64,000 bases of DNA. Source: Delphinapterus leucas (lineage: Eukaryota; Chordata; Mammalia; Artiodactyla; Monodontidae). The DNA lies in assembly GCF_002288925.2 (NCBI RefSeq), contig NW_022098023.1, positions 33,149,651-33,213,650 on the forward strand, written 5' to 3'. Position 1 is the first letter of the stretch, and each line of letters begins with the position of its first letter. The notes beneath the pieces were generated by a model. That model saw nothing but the letters and a program-made list of their open reading frames with translations, had not been told where the DNA came from and did no database searches. Positions 11,936-23,490 of the stretch are shown one piece after another. Made by a program: the position numbers and the translations under genes.

Positions 11936-14900
11936 TTTAACTCTAATTTTGTTTTTCTCTTATACCATATTTCCTTGGTCCTTGACCCCTGATTTTGAAG
12001 ATTTATAACCAACCTATATGCCTATACTTAATATAACAAAACAAAATAAAACAAAAATGAGATACAGATCAGAAGTTCCAAATGGATAAGCTCCAATTGA
12101 GCTCTGTTTGGATCACACTATTAAAATATTTTCTAAATTAGCAGTCAACATTCAAAATGTATGAGACTTCACATAAAAATACACATTAATAGCATCCTTT
12201 ACGAAAAAAAAATTATCTGGCAATCCTCAGCCCATATTTCCTTATGGGAACCATTAGGGGGAAATGAGTAGCAGCTGCCCCTCCTTAGACAGGGCATTTG
12301 TCCTTAAGTTCACCTTGGACAGATTAGGTCTGAAAGTCTGAGACCAAGTGGCAAGTCTCATTTCCCCCATACCTTCACCATTGTTCTCTCTTTTTTTTTT
12401 TAAATAGTAGTTAAGAGGAAATGGAAATATTTCTTGTCCCCATGTGTCTGTCCAAATTGGAAAAACAGAATCATATTTCAAGAAAAAATTTTGTTTTCCA
12501 CCCCCAAATCCTTCCTTTAGATTATGTGTCTAATTCTCCCAGGTATCAGTGTGCAAGGACCGTAGAGGGCAGAGCTTCTCAACTCTCCTGCTCCATCATC
12601 AGCCTTAAGGCCCATGCAGACTCTCCTGAGGGAATGAGAGTTCTATTCTGAGGTAGATGGTGGGAGGTGCCCAAAGAGAGCTGTATTAAAATCTTAGGGA
12701 GGAAAATGGAAAGTGTGTGAAACCTGAACAATTCTGCTCTCCTTAGATCTACTTCTCTGGGAAAGATGCGCTTTTCTTCATCTCTTCCACCTTAAAAATC
12801 ACTGTCCTATAGTGTCTGCTTCAAAATAGAATTTCAGCTCTAAAGCTCTCATTTATACAGAATTTAAAACCAAAAATATCTAAACTTAAATGAAATAATT
12901 CTATTGTATGTTTAATTTTTGTTAATCACTAATATATATGTGAGAATTTAAACTAAAGTCACTTTTAAATTATCATAACATTTTTTAAACTATTTGATTT
13001 GGGGAAATTCCTTTGTTTTATTAAAAGGAAAGAATAACTTATGCAAGTGAACAAGTCAGTGCTGAATTTATCAAAAGTTTCTGGAAACAATATAAACCAT
13101 AAGATCAAAAGATCTTATGGGGCTGGGAGAAGATCCAAATTTCAGTAGACACAACCTGAGAAGCTCAATTAAAATCATAAAATAAATGCTCTCAATGTTC
13201 CATCAAACTATCAAAGCATTTCTCGGATTAGCAGACTGAGCTTTCACAACCCAGATAGAATAAATACTCTTCTAATTTCTTCAATAGTCTTCCATTTAAC
13301 AGAACCCAGAATGTCATTATTGCCATTGCATAGCACTAAAAGGAAATTCCAGACACTCCATAAAAGCATAAAAGTCCATATTCACTTGAACTTTTTTTTT
13401 TTTTTTTATAACCATTACCAGATTTCACTTTATATCTGAGAACAGAATGCTGAGAACTAATGACCTGGAAGTCAAAATGGGTATTCAGGAAAACCTTACT
13501 AGTTAGTCATCAGATTATTCAAAGAATTGCCCACTCGAAAGTTACAAGCATTTCTGGGAGAAATGACGAGATAAAAATCTGTACCTTTGGGCTGCAGATC
13601 TTCCTTAGTATCCATCCCTTTAATACACGATATATCTGGGCCTAAGACAGTTAAATTGCTTTCAGCTCAATTATTTGCTTTCAAAGAAATTGAGAAGCTG
13701 TTCATTTTGATTACATATGACTGTGAGAAGACCGTGGTTACTTATAAACAAACTAACTTGACGTCTCCATAATTCTCTTTCTTTTTTTTTCCCTTGTCTT
13801 AAGTAAAGCTGCTTTTAGGGGGAACAAAAACCCTGGCTAGCTGCTAAGAATTGTTAAAGTTAACTGTGCTAGAAATAAATTGGAATTTTTGCCCACATAA
13901 CGTACGTCTCAAAGTCCTTGCTGGGAAGTCACAGAAAAAATGAGAGTTACAACAATAACTTACTTAAAACTACCTGACAAGACGTGTAGAGCACAGACAA
14001 TAATGACAGAGCTGGGATAGGGGGTGAGGAGCTAATGTAGATTTCTAGGACCAGGGAACCAGGAGAGGTAAAGATTTTAGCCTGTTTGTTCTTACTGAGG
14101 GGCTTGACAAGATTTTTTTTTTCCTGAACTTCGTCTCTGAAGCCCTGAATTCCACTTCTACACTAATGTGCAACACTAACTTTATTATAATAGCCACAGA
14201 ATTCTGGAGATAGAAGAGAGGCTACAGGTAACTGAATTAAAAACGTTTGTCTCACAGAAGAAAATATCCAGAAGAGGATAATTAACTGACTCGCTCAGGG
14301 TAAGATCATTGGTTCACGGCACATGCGTCCATTCAGCAATACTTTAGGACCCATACCTCCTGACTCCTTCTTTTCATCATAGATGCCTTTCTTATAAATA
14401 TTTTGTAAAACACATGCCAACATCCTTACTGATAAACAGGAAGATTTCATGCAATGTGTATTAAGGATAAGCACGACACACAAAAGATTCAAACTTACTG
14501 TCTCATGAACCGACCTCACCTAAGTTAAATATGTTAACTGTGATAGCATTAAAGATTGAATAAAGGTAATCCTCCCTTTCCTTATGATTTGTAGGACTGA
14601 TTTGGATGATGTGTATCCATTTAAAAAGAGGTGTCGAGGAAAGTTTGAACTACTATCTTCTTCCTAAACTATATGAAAAATATGACTTTGTCCTAGTGTG
14701 ATCCTCATCTACATGCATAGTTTTCCTCAAAGTCATCTTTTATATTTATCACCAGGGAAGCACCCTTGCTGCCCTGGATGTGTGCCTGACCACCATGAAA
14801 ATGGCAGACACATTTCCTGAAGTTACATCTTGATTTTTTTTGTCTTTGTATTTTCTTATTGCCATTCATGTTATTATATTAGAAGAGTAAGAGCCAATTT

Positions 14901-16285
14901 CAAAGCAACAAAGTCCTAATTCAGAAGTGAAATTTTGTAAAGCTCTTCAGATAGTTCACATGCTTAAAAAAATTAAGCCAGCTCCATGGAGTGGAAGTGT
15001 TACTCCCTCACTCCCTATGGTTTCTGAAAAGCCATTAGCGACACATGTCTCTTTGGAAGCATTTACGCTTACATTACTCTTTGGCTTGTTTCCAAGTCCT
15101 GCTGCCTTCCTTATAAATAACACTTGCAAACAGGAACTTAACTGCACGTAATGGGGAAAAAAGTTGTCTGGGTTTTCTTTTGCAGCATCATAGCCCCAGA
15201 TGGCTGAGAGGATGACTAGCAGTTGCATCCTCAACCACTGGGGTACAGAGGTAAAACCATAGTGTCAGGACTGACTCTCATCTAAGCATTACATCCTGAA
15301 GGTAAACATTTTAAATGCTATCTAATGGTGTTTCTGTGGATAATTTTTTCTAAAAGCTGGATTTAAAAATATGTGTATATGCATACCTATGCTTCACTAA
15401 AACAGTGATGGTGACTCAGTTTTTCATTTGAGAATTCCCCCCCACCAACGTAATACTTATTTAATCTAACCCTAATTTGTTAACCAAATAGCCTGACTTT
15501 TCACCATTTATTATTGTTTCTTGTCTCTAGAAATGAGAGGACATTCATTTTTATTAAAATCATTACCAGTAGGGAAAAACTGGTCATATGGCATGCTAGG
15601 ATCCAAGACTTGACATGAGATTGGACATAACTCATAAGCTATGTTTCATTTAGTCAGTTAACATTTTGAAGAACCAGTCTTCTCCAACAGGACTTGTTAA
15701 TGCAGCTATTCTGGGGAAAAGAGTAAAAACAGAATGTTTCCGGGAAGACTGCTTGGGTGGACAGTCAAGTGATGGTCCTGGGCTTTAAGGACAATTGGAG
15801 GACATTGGCACCAGAAGATGTAAATGCTCAGCAAAAGAGTAGGAGTACCTAAAGAAAAGAGGGGAAGAACACTATAGACCAATTTCATTAAAATGAATGA
15901 CCCTGTCATTCCGGGAATAGTGTCACTGAAATGATGATGCTCTTATAATAATCATGGTGGGATGTACTAGACATTTCTTGAGACCAGCTGCATTTGAAAG
16001 TTACAGAGTTGCCTCTCTCAAAAGAGGTAAACAAGAATAGCTGACAAAGAACTATTTTATGCTGGATTTATGTTGACCTCAGTCACATCAGCTTATATTT
16101 TAACTACTGTTATTTTTCTACCCAAAATATAAGAAAACTGACATAGTAGTAATGCAGTTATTGGGTGAGGGGAAAAACAAAAGCCATGAATGAGGAGTAG
16201 GAATGAAAGGAAAACTGGAAAGGGAAATAAAAACATTTTTTCTATTCAACTACATTTTAATGAATTTGAAGAATATCATCAATAA
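11936..16285. other. No gene seen; long AT-rich unique stretch
   Basis: About 4.3 kb without a repeat or gene I can name. Contents noted: a perfect 10-bp-stem hairpin at 13097-13120, T-runs near 13392-13407 and 13782-13790, and several short open frames (60-92 codons) with no recognisable protein resemblance. Confidence 0.5.
13097..13120. repeat. Perfect short inverted repeat
   Basis: CCATAAGATC and GATCTTATGG pair perfectly around an AAAA loop. It is AT-rich and short, so it could be chance. Confidence 0.9.
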
Positions 16286-16289
16286 AATA

Positions 16290-16445
16290 ATACAACTAAT
16301 TATGTAAATAGTACTTCAAAATATGCCTTCCAGGCACATTTATCTCCTTTAATCCTAACAATAACCTCAACTATTTCCCCGGTTTTCAGAAGGATGAGGA
16401 AATGAACACCAGTTAAATGACTTGGCCAAAATCTCTTTGTTAATG
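16290..16445 (-). repeat. MIR fragment
   Basis: TTTAATCCTAACAATAACCT, CCCCGGTTTTCAGAAGGATG, AGGAAATGAACACCAG and AAATGACTTGGCCAAAATC follow the reverse complement of MIR. Confidence 0.65.
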
Positions 16446-17334
16446 AAGAGAATGAAAAAAAAAAAAGGTTGCTCTCATTCATTTGTATTTCATAAAACTA
16501 AATCCTATGTTTTTTTTTAAATCACAACAAAATGTGTTTCCTTCTAATATTAACATTTATACACATCAAAATGTAAGGCATTCAGGTTTAGTGTGAATCA
16601 AAAAATCAAAAGAGTTCCACAAAAATCAGAGGCCAGGAAAGGCCATTTAGAAAGCCAAGCCTTGTAAGTATTCTGTTGTACATCCAGGTGTATTGCCCAG
16701 ATGGCACAGGTATAAAACCTATGAAATGGGAAAAGTGAGATTGTGAGTGCTATTATGACTGTTCTACATCTATAATACATTTATCCCAAGAGGCTGTTGT
16801 ACAGCTGTTAACATATATGGGCTTGTATTTTCACTTGTACTTGCAAAGAGATTTAAGATTTATAATGATAGGTATCTTTCTTCTGTAAAGACTGCAAAGT
16901 AAGGAAATTTACCAAGAGTACAATCAGGTGATGAGATGTATTCACCAAGGTTTATTGCAACAAATAAGTAAGAGAGTAAGACTTCTCAGTCCTGTCAGCT
17001 ACAGAGGAATTAAAAATAACACTCTTGCTTCTTAGTTGGTTTATTCTGTTATCACATTATCTTTCACTGATTATGCTAAAGAAGAAATAGAAGGAATTGC
17101 AAAATTGCAATTTGGTTTTCTGAAGAAAGACATTTAAAAATATACCTAATTTGAAATCATTTTTGAACTCGAAGAAGAATTTTTCATCTTTAAAATGCAA
17201 AGAGATTTTGTACTGTTGTTTTAATATAGCTATTGTGCAATTGTAGTTAAAAAATAATTATAACTGTGTGGTTTTAAAAATATATATGTTGAAACTGGCC
17301 CTTAAATGACACTCAATCTTCTTTAAAAAGTGTT
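16446..17334. other. No gene seen; AT-rich
   Basis: A-rich run at 16455-16466, otherwise unassigned sequence. No repeat or frame recognised. Confidence 0.45.
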
Positions 17335-17806
17335 GGGGAGTAGTATTAGTTCTTACTCCTGTTGTAACAAATCACCACAAACTTTATGGCTCAGAGTAAT
17401 GCAAATTTATTAGTTTTAGGTTTATGGAGGCCAGAAGTCCAAAATTGGTCTCACTTGCTTAAAATCAAGGTATCAGCAGGGCTGTGTTCCTTCTGGAGGC
17501 TCTAGAGAAGAATCTATTCCCTTCTCTTTTCCAGTTGCTAGAGTCCTCCCACACTCCTAGGCTCCTGGCCTCTTCCTCCATCTCCAAAGCCAGCAGCATC
17601 TTCAAATCTCTTTCTGACCCTTCTGATTACTTTGTGATTACTTTGGACCCACCTGGATCATCCAGTAGACCATCCCCATCTCAAGACCTTTATCTTAATT
17701 ACACGTGAAAAGTCTCTTTTTCTGTGTCAGGTAATATATTCACAGGTTCTAGGGTTCAGGATATGGACAGCTTTGGAGGACCATTTTTTTTGCCTACCAT
17801 AGGGGA
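17335..17806 (-). repeat. MaLR-type solo LTR with possible 5-bp TSD
   Basis: Reverse complement of the LTR type found in sense orientation at 36700-37217. Blocks: ACTCCTGTTGTAACAAATCA, CCAGAAGTCCAAAATTGGTC, TTCCTTCTGGAGGCTCTAGA, CTCCATCTCCAAAGCCAGCA, CCCCATCTCAAGACCTTTAT and ATATTCACAGGTTCTAGGG, ending GCCTACCATA. GGGGA occurs at 17335-17339 and again at 17802-17806, the right size for a retroviral TSD, though one extra G sits at the left junction. Confidence 0.78.
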
Positions 17807-18478
17807 TGAATACATTTTGCTTCCTTGTGAAAAGTTGATTTACCAACACTACCACTTTCATCCCCTACCTGAAATTTTTTAAAAAGCTTGTAGAATATCC
17901 TCAATCTCACTATCACAAGTTCAGTATTGAATTCCAAACTCTATGCAATGGTTAGTACATTAAGAATGGTCAAAAATGCCTGTAAGATGATGAAAAATGA
18001 TTCTCCAAGAAAGAGAACTATGTGTTCAGATTTTTAAATGTCACACTAGCCCTTTGCCCCCGTCACAATCACAGAGTCTGAATTCAGCAAGTGTGACAAA
18101 GAAGAGCAGTGTTCTTAAAGAGATGCTATCTCTGATTTTTCACTTAGCAGCTCCAATGATTATCAGGAAATAAATCAACCAATGGCAGTCATAGACAGCT
18201 ATTTAAATCTGTGGTTTGAACATCTTAATTGGTGCATTAAAAGTTACAGAGCCAAAGTCATGTTAGATACATAAAGCTGCTAGTGTGCATAAACTATAGC
18301 ACAATATTCCATGCTTAAGAAAGCATCACATTATTTTCTGCATTAAATGAACATATCTTGAAACATTTATTTGGAAAAAATGAGGAAAACGAGAATAAAA
18401 ATCTTAGGTATATATTACAATACAAAGCAATTGTCCAATTGTCTACAGCAAATTCAAAACACACATTTGGTAAATTTT
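17807..18478. other. No gene seen
   Basis: Unassigned AT-rich sequence; no family resemblance found on either strand. Confidence 0.45.
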
Positions 18479-18723
18479 AAAAAGGATGTTTTCTATTTTT
18501 TATTTTTTTATTTTTTTTGTGGTACGCGGGTCTCTCATTGTTGTGGCCTCTCCCGTTGCGGAGCACAGGCTCCGGACGCGCAGGCTCAGCGGCCATGGCT
18601 CACGGGCCCAGCCGCTCCGCGGCATGTGGGATCCTCCCGGACCGGGGCACGAACCCGCGTCCCCTGCATCGGCAGGTGGACTCTCAACCACTGCGCCACC
18701 AGGGAAGCCCAAAAAGGATGTTT
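18479..18723 (-). mobile_element. CHR-type SINE (tRNA-derived) with 13-bp TSD
   Basis: Read on the minus strand it starts GGGCTTCCCTGGTGGCGCAG (tRNA-related A-box half at about 18690-18710). The B-box-like GGTTCGTGCC region follows, then the body, ending in a TACCACAAAA-type tail and a T-rich run on the + strand (18492-18518). Flanking copies of AAAAAGGATGTTT lie at 18479-18491 and 18711-18723. High CpG content and near-consensus sequence suggest a fairly young copy. Long open frames on both strands are by-products of its GC-rich body. Confidence 0.93.
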
Positions 18724-19945
18724 ATTTTTAAGCTTTGTAAATATACTTCAAAATTGTCCTTTGAATTTCCTGATCTAGTCATCGTTGTTTAAATTCATCA
18801 CACAATTAACTTTAATATATTTTTCTTTTTTTAAAAAAAAATTTTAAGAAAATTTTAAAGGTGGACTTTTTTCTTTTTTAGTTTAAATAAATTGAAAAAT
18901 TCAGGTGAAAATACTACATTAAAAATTTTTTAGACCAAATAATTAATTTTCCAAGGAATATGTTAAATATTGGAATCATCTTACTTTTTGGAATCTGTTT
19001 GAACTTTAAGATAATTATAGGAAGCCCCTATAACATAGTATTCTGCCGTTTTCCTTCAATTTCTTCAAAACCACAATCTTTGTTGGGGGGGACAATTAAT
19101 CTAGATATGAGTTTTCTGTGCCATAGAATGAGTTGTTAAGAAGAAAGTCTGACCATCCACTGGATACACAATGAGTTTTAAATAATAAACTCCCTAAATT
19201 CTAAAGTCTTCTAAAATCTATTAAGACATTATCCCCTTTAGATCAGTACTAGTTAGTTTCACAAAATCACAGTTTTACCACCTAATTAATAAGTAATATT
19301 CTCACTTATAGTTAATAAATTGTCTGTTTCCATGTTATTTTCATATATCATAAAGAAATCTAATTTGTATAATAAAAACATTATTTTAAATATTTCAATG
19401 TACTAAATAATCACTGAAATCTTGAAAGCTATCAGAACTTCACATTTTGTAAAATTAAATAAAAACATTATTTAACTGTATTTTCAAAAAATTGTTAATG
19501 TGGTTTTAAGCATCTCAGGTGTGAATTTTGATTCAGTAATGGAACTAGCACTTAATACAGGTAATTATTCATTTTACAAAACTTCTTTTTACATTCATCT
19601 TTCCCCATGAACTAAAGATGTTTAAAAGTGGAATATTCCCATGCCAACTACTCAATTAAAAATGTGTGGGTTATCTATTTTTGGGATAATTCATGTCAAT
19701 TTTTAAATCCTGGGTTAATTAAATCTGACCCCACATCCCAGCATGTTATTGGATATTTATTTAAGAAATGCAAATACGTTTAAATCTAAATCTTAATATT
19801 AACTACTGCTTATGTAGTTAAAAAGTAGAATCAACTGGGGAGAAATAGGAATGCATTTTTAAGTACACACACAGACACACAAAATGTTTGTGATGATCCA
19901 CCATATGCCCTCCTCCTAGGGTGGATAATTTAAAGTTGATGAAAT
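18724..19945. other. No gene seen; very AT-rich
   Basis: AT-rich spacer between two SINEs, with A/T homopolymers near 18824-18845. Nothing recognisable. Confidence 0.5.
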
Positions 19946-20175
19946 GGAGCTGTCATTTTTTTTTTTTTTGCGGTACGCGGGCCTCTTACTGTTGTGGCCT
20001 CTCCTGCTTAGGAGACAGGCTTCGGATGCGCAGGCCCAGCGGTCATGGCCCACGGGCCCAACCGCTCCGCAACATGTGGGATCTTCCCGGACCGGGACAC
20101 GAACCCGTGTCCCCTGCATCGGCAGGCGGACTCTCAACCACTGCGCCACCAGGGAAGCCCGGAGCTGTCATTTTT
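19946..20175 (-). mobile_element. CHR-type SINE with 15-bp TSD
   Basis: Same family and orientation as the 18.5-kb copy: T-run 19956-19969, then GCGGTACGCGGGCC, ending CACCAGGGAAGCCC at 20160. The direct repeat GGAGCTGTCATTTTT lies at 19946-19960 and 20161-20175. Diverged from that copy at scattered CpG sites. Confidence 0.93.
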
Positions 20176-20234
20176 ATCTTAAAATTACTTTAAAGCAACA
20201 TTTTAGACTTTTTTGGAAACATCTTCCTGGCCAC

Positions 20235-20504
20235 AAGTGCTCATTAGGGGAAGCAGTGTGGCGGAGGGGAGGATTGGGAGTTTGGGATTAACAGATGTAA
20301 ACTATTATATATTGTATATAGGATAGATAAAAACAAAGTCCTACTGCACTGCACAGGAAACTATATTCAATATCCTGTGATAAAGCTTAATGGAAAAGAA
20401 TCTGATATATGTGTATAACTGAATCACTTTGCCATACAGCAGAAATCAACACAACATTGTAAATCAACTATACTTCAATAAAATTTTTAAAAAGTGCTCA
20501 TTAG
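20235..20504 (+). mobile_element. 5'-truncated L1 3' end with 13-bp TSD
   Basis: L1 tail with TCACTTTGCCATACAGCAGA, AATCAACACAACATTGTAAA and ACTTCAATAAAATT close to the A-rich end. The direct repeat AAGTGCTCATTAG lies at 20235-20247 and about 20492-20504. It keeps more distal 3' UTR than the 11.1-kb and 61.8-kb copies, so it represents a different L1 tail subtype. Confidence 0.9.
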
Positions 20505-22476
20505 TCTTTTTTTGCTACTATTAAAGATTATATTTTTATTACAAAACACCAGCTTTGCTTTCCCAGTGTTCCACAGTTCCTAGAATATCACCTCCTGTAG
20601 CTCTAGAGACCATATCTGTTCTTAAGAAAGTCAAAGAGCAGCACTGATTATTGGGTGAAGACTTGTAACCACGCTACAAATATTCCTGACTTTAAAATGT
20701 AATCGTTGAATATTTTATAAAATCATGCATTGCTTTATAAAATGATTGAAAGCGATTGCTTACCAATAGATTTTATCCCATTTTAAAATATTAACTTGAA
20801 TGTATCCAATAGCACATTTTAGTTTCATATTTTCACTTGTCCAGTGGATTTATGATAATGCTCTTCATATTTTAATCATACACATGCTATCTTTTCAAAT
20901 AAAACTTTTTAACAGCATTGTTTAATTTTTAAATATACCCAATCCTGAAAATACACATATTAAAATAGATAGATAGATACATATATATGTATGTATTCAA
21001 AATAATGCTCTTACTAAATTCAGAATAGTCATTGAATATTGCAACACATTGACTACCACCTTCTTGCTAAGTATGTGATATGAACCATGACATTACAATC
21101 TTAAAACTGTAACAAGCATGAGTTATGTTTGTACTATTTCCCATTCTCATTATATTCTTTGTCACACAATGAATTAATGTTGTGCCATTTTCTATTCTCA
21201 TTACAACCTTTTCCTTATGAATGGGATATCAGAATTTTAATGTCTTTCGTAATCTGTGAAATATAGTATGTGTTTTGTCATACTACTATATGACCTTGCT
21301 AATATTTTGTATTTTGATTGGTTATCCCAAGCTGTAATGTATAAAGTAAGGTTAGAGTGATTGGCCAATGAAATAATTCTTAGTGGTTTTGACTGCTTTG
21401 ATCAAAGGATTTTAAGAAACATTAAAAAAATATTAATTTTTACATGCTTAAAAATGATCACTTTGGGATAACAGGCAAGTTTATTTGTGTAGAGAATGTA
21501 TATAGTGACTTTTTCACATAAATTGAATGAACGTTAGAAAAATTATTTCAAATTAGAAGAAAATGTTAGAAGTGTGTTTTCCTTCATATTTCATTACTCT
21601 TTTAATTACCCTTTTCTGATTTGAATGTAAAGAAATGTGGCATAACCAAATTATTTTATTGTTTTGTCTACACCTTTATTCTGCATCTTCCTTTTAGTCT
21701 GTTATTTGAAAAGTTGTACTGATGGTAAATATTTTTTGCTCTATGAGATTTATCATATTAGTACTTCATGCTGGAAATTTAAAATCTTGTCTGATATTGC
21801 ATCAAATTATAAACTATTACTGTACAATTTCTAAAAAAAATAATGTTACTAAGAGAAATGATTTTTGAGCTAAGTCCTTTTCTATGTTTTTTCGTTCCTC
21901 AACTTCTTTTAGAATGATGTTTCTAGTTGGCATTGTTACCTTTACATGTATGTGTCTTTCAAAATTTATATCTTCCCCTGTCCTAAGATTCTTTGGAAAT
22001 TACTGTTGATAGCATGAGAAAGAAGTTATACAAGAGTGGGTGCTTTTAGAAGAAAGTATATGACTGACATATAAATTGCTATGTGTTGGGGTTTGAAAAT
22101 AATATGTAAATTTACAGAGGAGCAAACATGGACAATTAGAAGTAAAAATTGTAACTGGTGTAAAATGTCTGATATGAGCATTAATTTTACACAATGCATT
22201 TTTACTAGTTTTTTGGGAGTAGGAGTAGCGAAGTGGTAGGACAGTAGCTGGAAAAACATGTAGATGTTTCCAGTTTACTAAACTCTGATTGTCTCACATT
22301 TTGATGAGTGCCCAGACTACTTTGAAAGTGTACGCAAGCGATCAGGATATTACAGACACTAAGAAATCAATCAAAATTTTGCCTTAAGTCATTTTAAAAA
22401 CAAGGTGCCTCACTGGCCCATTCTGTTTCATTCAGTAGTGTAGCGTGTAACATTTTCATGGTGAATGGCAAGTATC
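20505..22476. other. No gene seen; AT-rich
   Basis: About 2 kb of AT-rich sequence. It has a short TAGA/TATG microsatellite near 20965-20996 and a local direct repeat TTTATAAAAT (about 20711 and 20733). No coding or named repeat signal. Confidence 0.5.
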
Positions 22477-22841
22477 AAAAAATTCTTCTGAACCTAGGGG
22501 CAGGACGGGAATAAAGACGCAGACGTAGACAATGGACTTGAGGACACGGGGAGGGGGAAGGGTAAGCGGACGAGGAGAGAGAGTGGCATTGACATATATA
22601 CACTACCAAATGTAAAATAGATAGCTAGTAGGAAGCAGCCAAATGGCACAGGGAGATCAGCTCGGTGCTTTGTGACCACCTAGAGGAGTGGGATAGGGAG
22701 GGTGGGAGGGAGAATCAAGAGGGAGGAGATATGGGGATATATTTATATGTATAGCTGATTCACTTTGTTATAAAGCAGAAACTAGCACACCATTGTAAAA
22801 CAATTATACTCCAATAAAGATGTTAAAAAAAAATTCTTCTG
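22477..22841 (+). mobile_element. Young L1 3' UTR fragment with TSD
   Basis: About 340 bp of L1 3' end (AAAATAGATAGCTAGTAGGA, GATCAGCTCGGTGCTTTGTG, GGGATAGGGAGGGTGGGAGG, ATTCACTTTGTTATAAAGCA, TATACTCCAATAAAGATGTT) with a short A-tail. AAATTCTTCTG-containing direct repeats lie at 22477-22490 and 22825-22841. The AATAAA signal is just before the tail. The downstream repeat also serves as the left flank of the next SINE. Confidence 0.93.
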
Positions 22842-23055
22842 GGCTTCCCTGGTGGCGCAGTGGTTGAGAGTCCGCCTGCCAATGCAGGGGACACGGGTTC
22901 GTGCCCCGGTCCAGGAGGATCCCACATGCCGCGGAGTGGCTGGGCCCGTGAGCCATGGCCGCTGAGCCTGTGCGTCCGGAGCCTGTGCTCCGCAACGGGG
23001 GAGGCCACAACAGTGAGAGGCCCGTGTACCGCAAAAAAAAAAAAAAATTCTTCTG
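22829..23055 (+). mobile_element. CHR-type SINE inserted at the L1 fragment's TSD
   Basis: Sense-strand SINE (about 22842-23040) starting GGCTTCCCTGGTGGCGCAGT, with CGGGTTCGTGCCCCGG as its B-box-like region, and ending GTACCGC plus a run of about 14 A. It is flanked by AAATTCTTCTG at 22831-22841 and 23045-23055, the same 11-mer that borders the L1 fragment on its left. Confidence 0.93.
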
Positions 23056-23082
23056 ATTTCTAGAGTCCCAATTTTTTTTTTT

Positions 23083-23262
23083 ATCCACTAGTTATGGAAT
23101 TATATCAAATTGATTTTCATTTTTAAATTAAACTGAATAATGTACATTCAGACAAATGTGAGTGATTTTTAATTCACAAATTAGTTACTTAGCAATTCCG
23201 ATTTGAAAAATAAAAAAGTTTTCCTTACCAAATAAAGTTTCTCTTATCTCTGCTTAAGTATT
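23083..23262 (-). mobile_element. Probable 3'-transduced segment of the L1
   Basis: This segment lies between the L1's own A-rich 3' end (T-rich on the + strand, 23262-23306) and the outer poly(A) (T-run 23071-23081) that abuts the left TSD. It has no L1 resemblance. The short L1 insertion at 61839-61932 stops at the same 3' UTR point (CTGCTGTATAAAAAATAAAT), which supports that point as a true 3' end. It is therefore most simply read as genomic sequence carried from the source locus by read-through transcription. Confidence 0.65.
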
Positions 23263-23490
23263 TATTTATTTTTTATATTTTGAATTTTATTTTATTTATT
23301 TTTTTATACAGCAGGTTCCTATTAGTTATCCATTTTATACATATTAGGGTATATATGTCAATCCCAATCTCCCAATTCTTCACACCACCACCACTCTCCC
23401 CTCCACCTTCCCCCTTTGGTGTCCATACATTTGTTCTCTACATCTGCGTCTCAATTTCTGCCCTGCAACTGGTTCATCTGTATCATTTTT

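Noticed and set aside
18371..18792. Several overlapping open frames of 70-135 codons on both strands
   Set aside because: They lie in the GC-rich body of a CHR SINE; the same translations recur at the other SINE copies (20.0, 22.9 and 56.2 kb).
22842..22920. A tRNA gene (A- and B-box-like sequence at SINE heads)
   Set aside because: This is the tRNA-derived head of a SINE, with no cloverleaf continuing past the B box and a SINE body and A-tail downstream.
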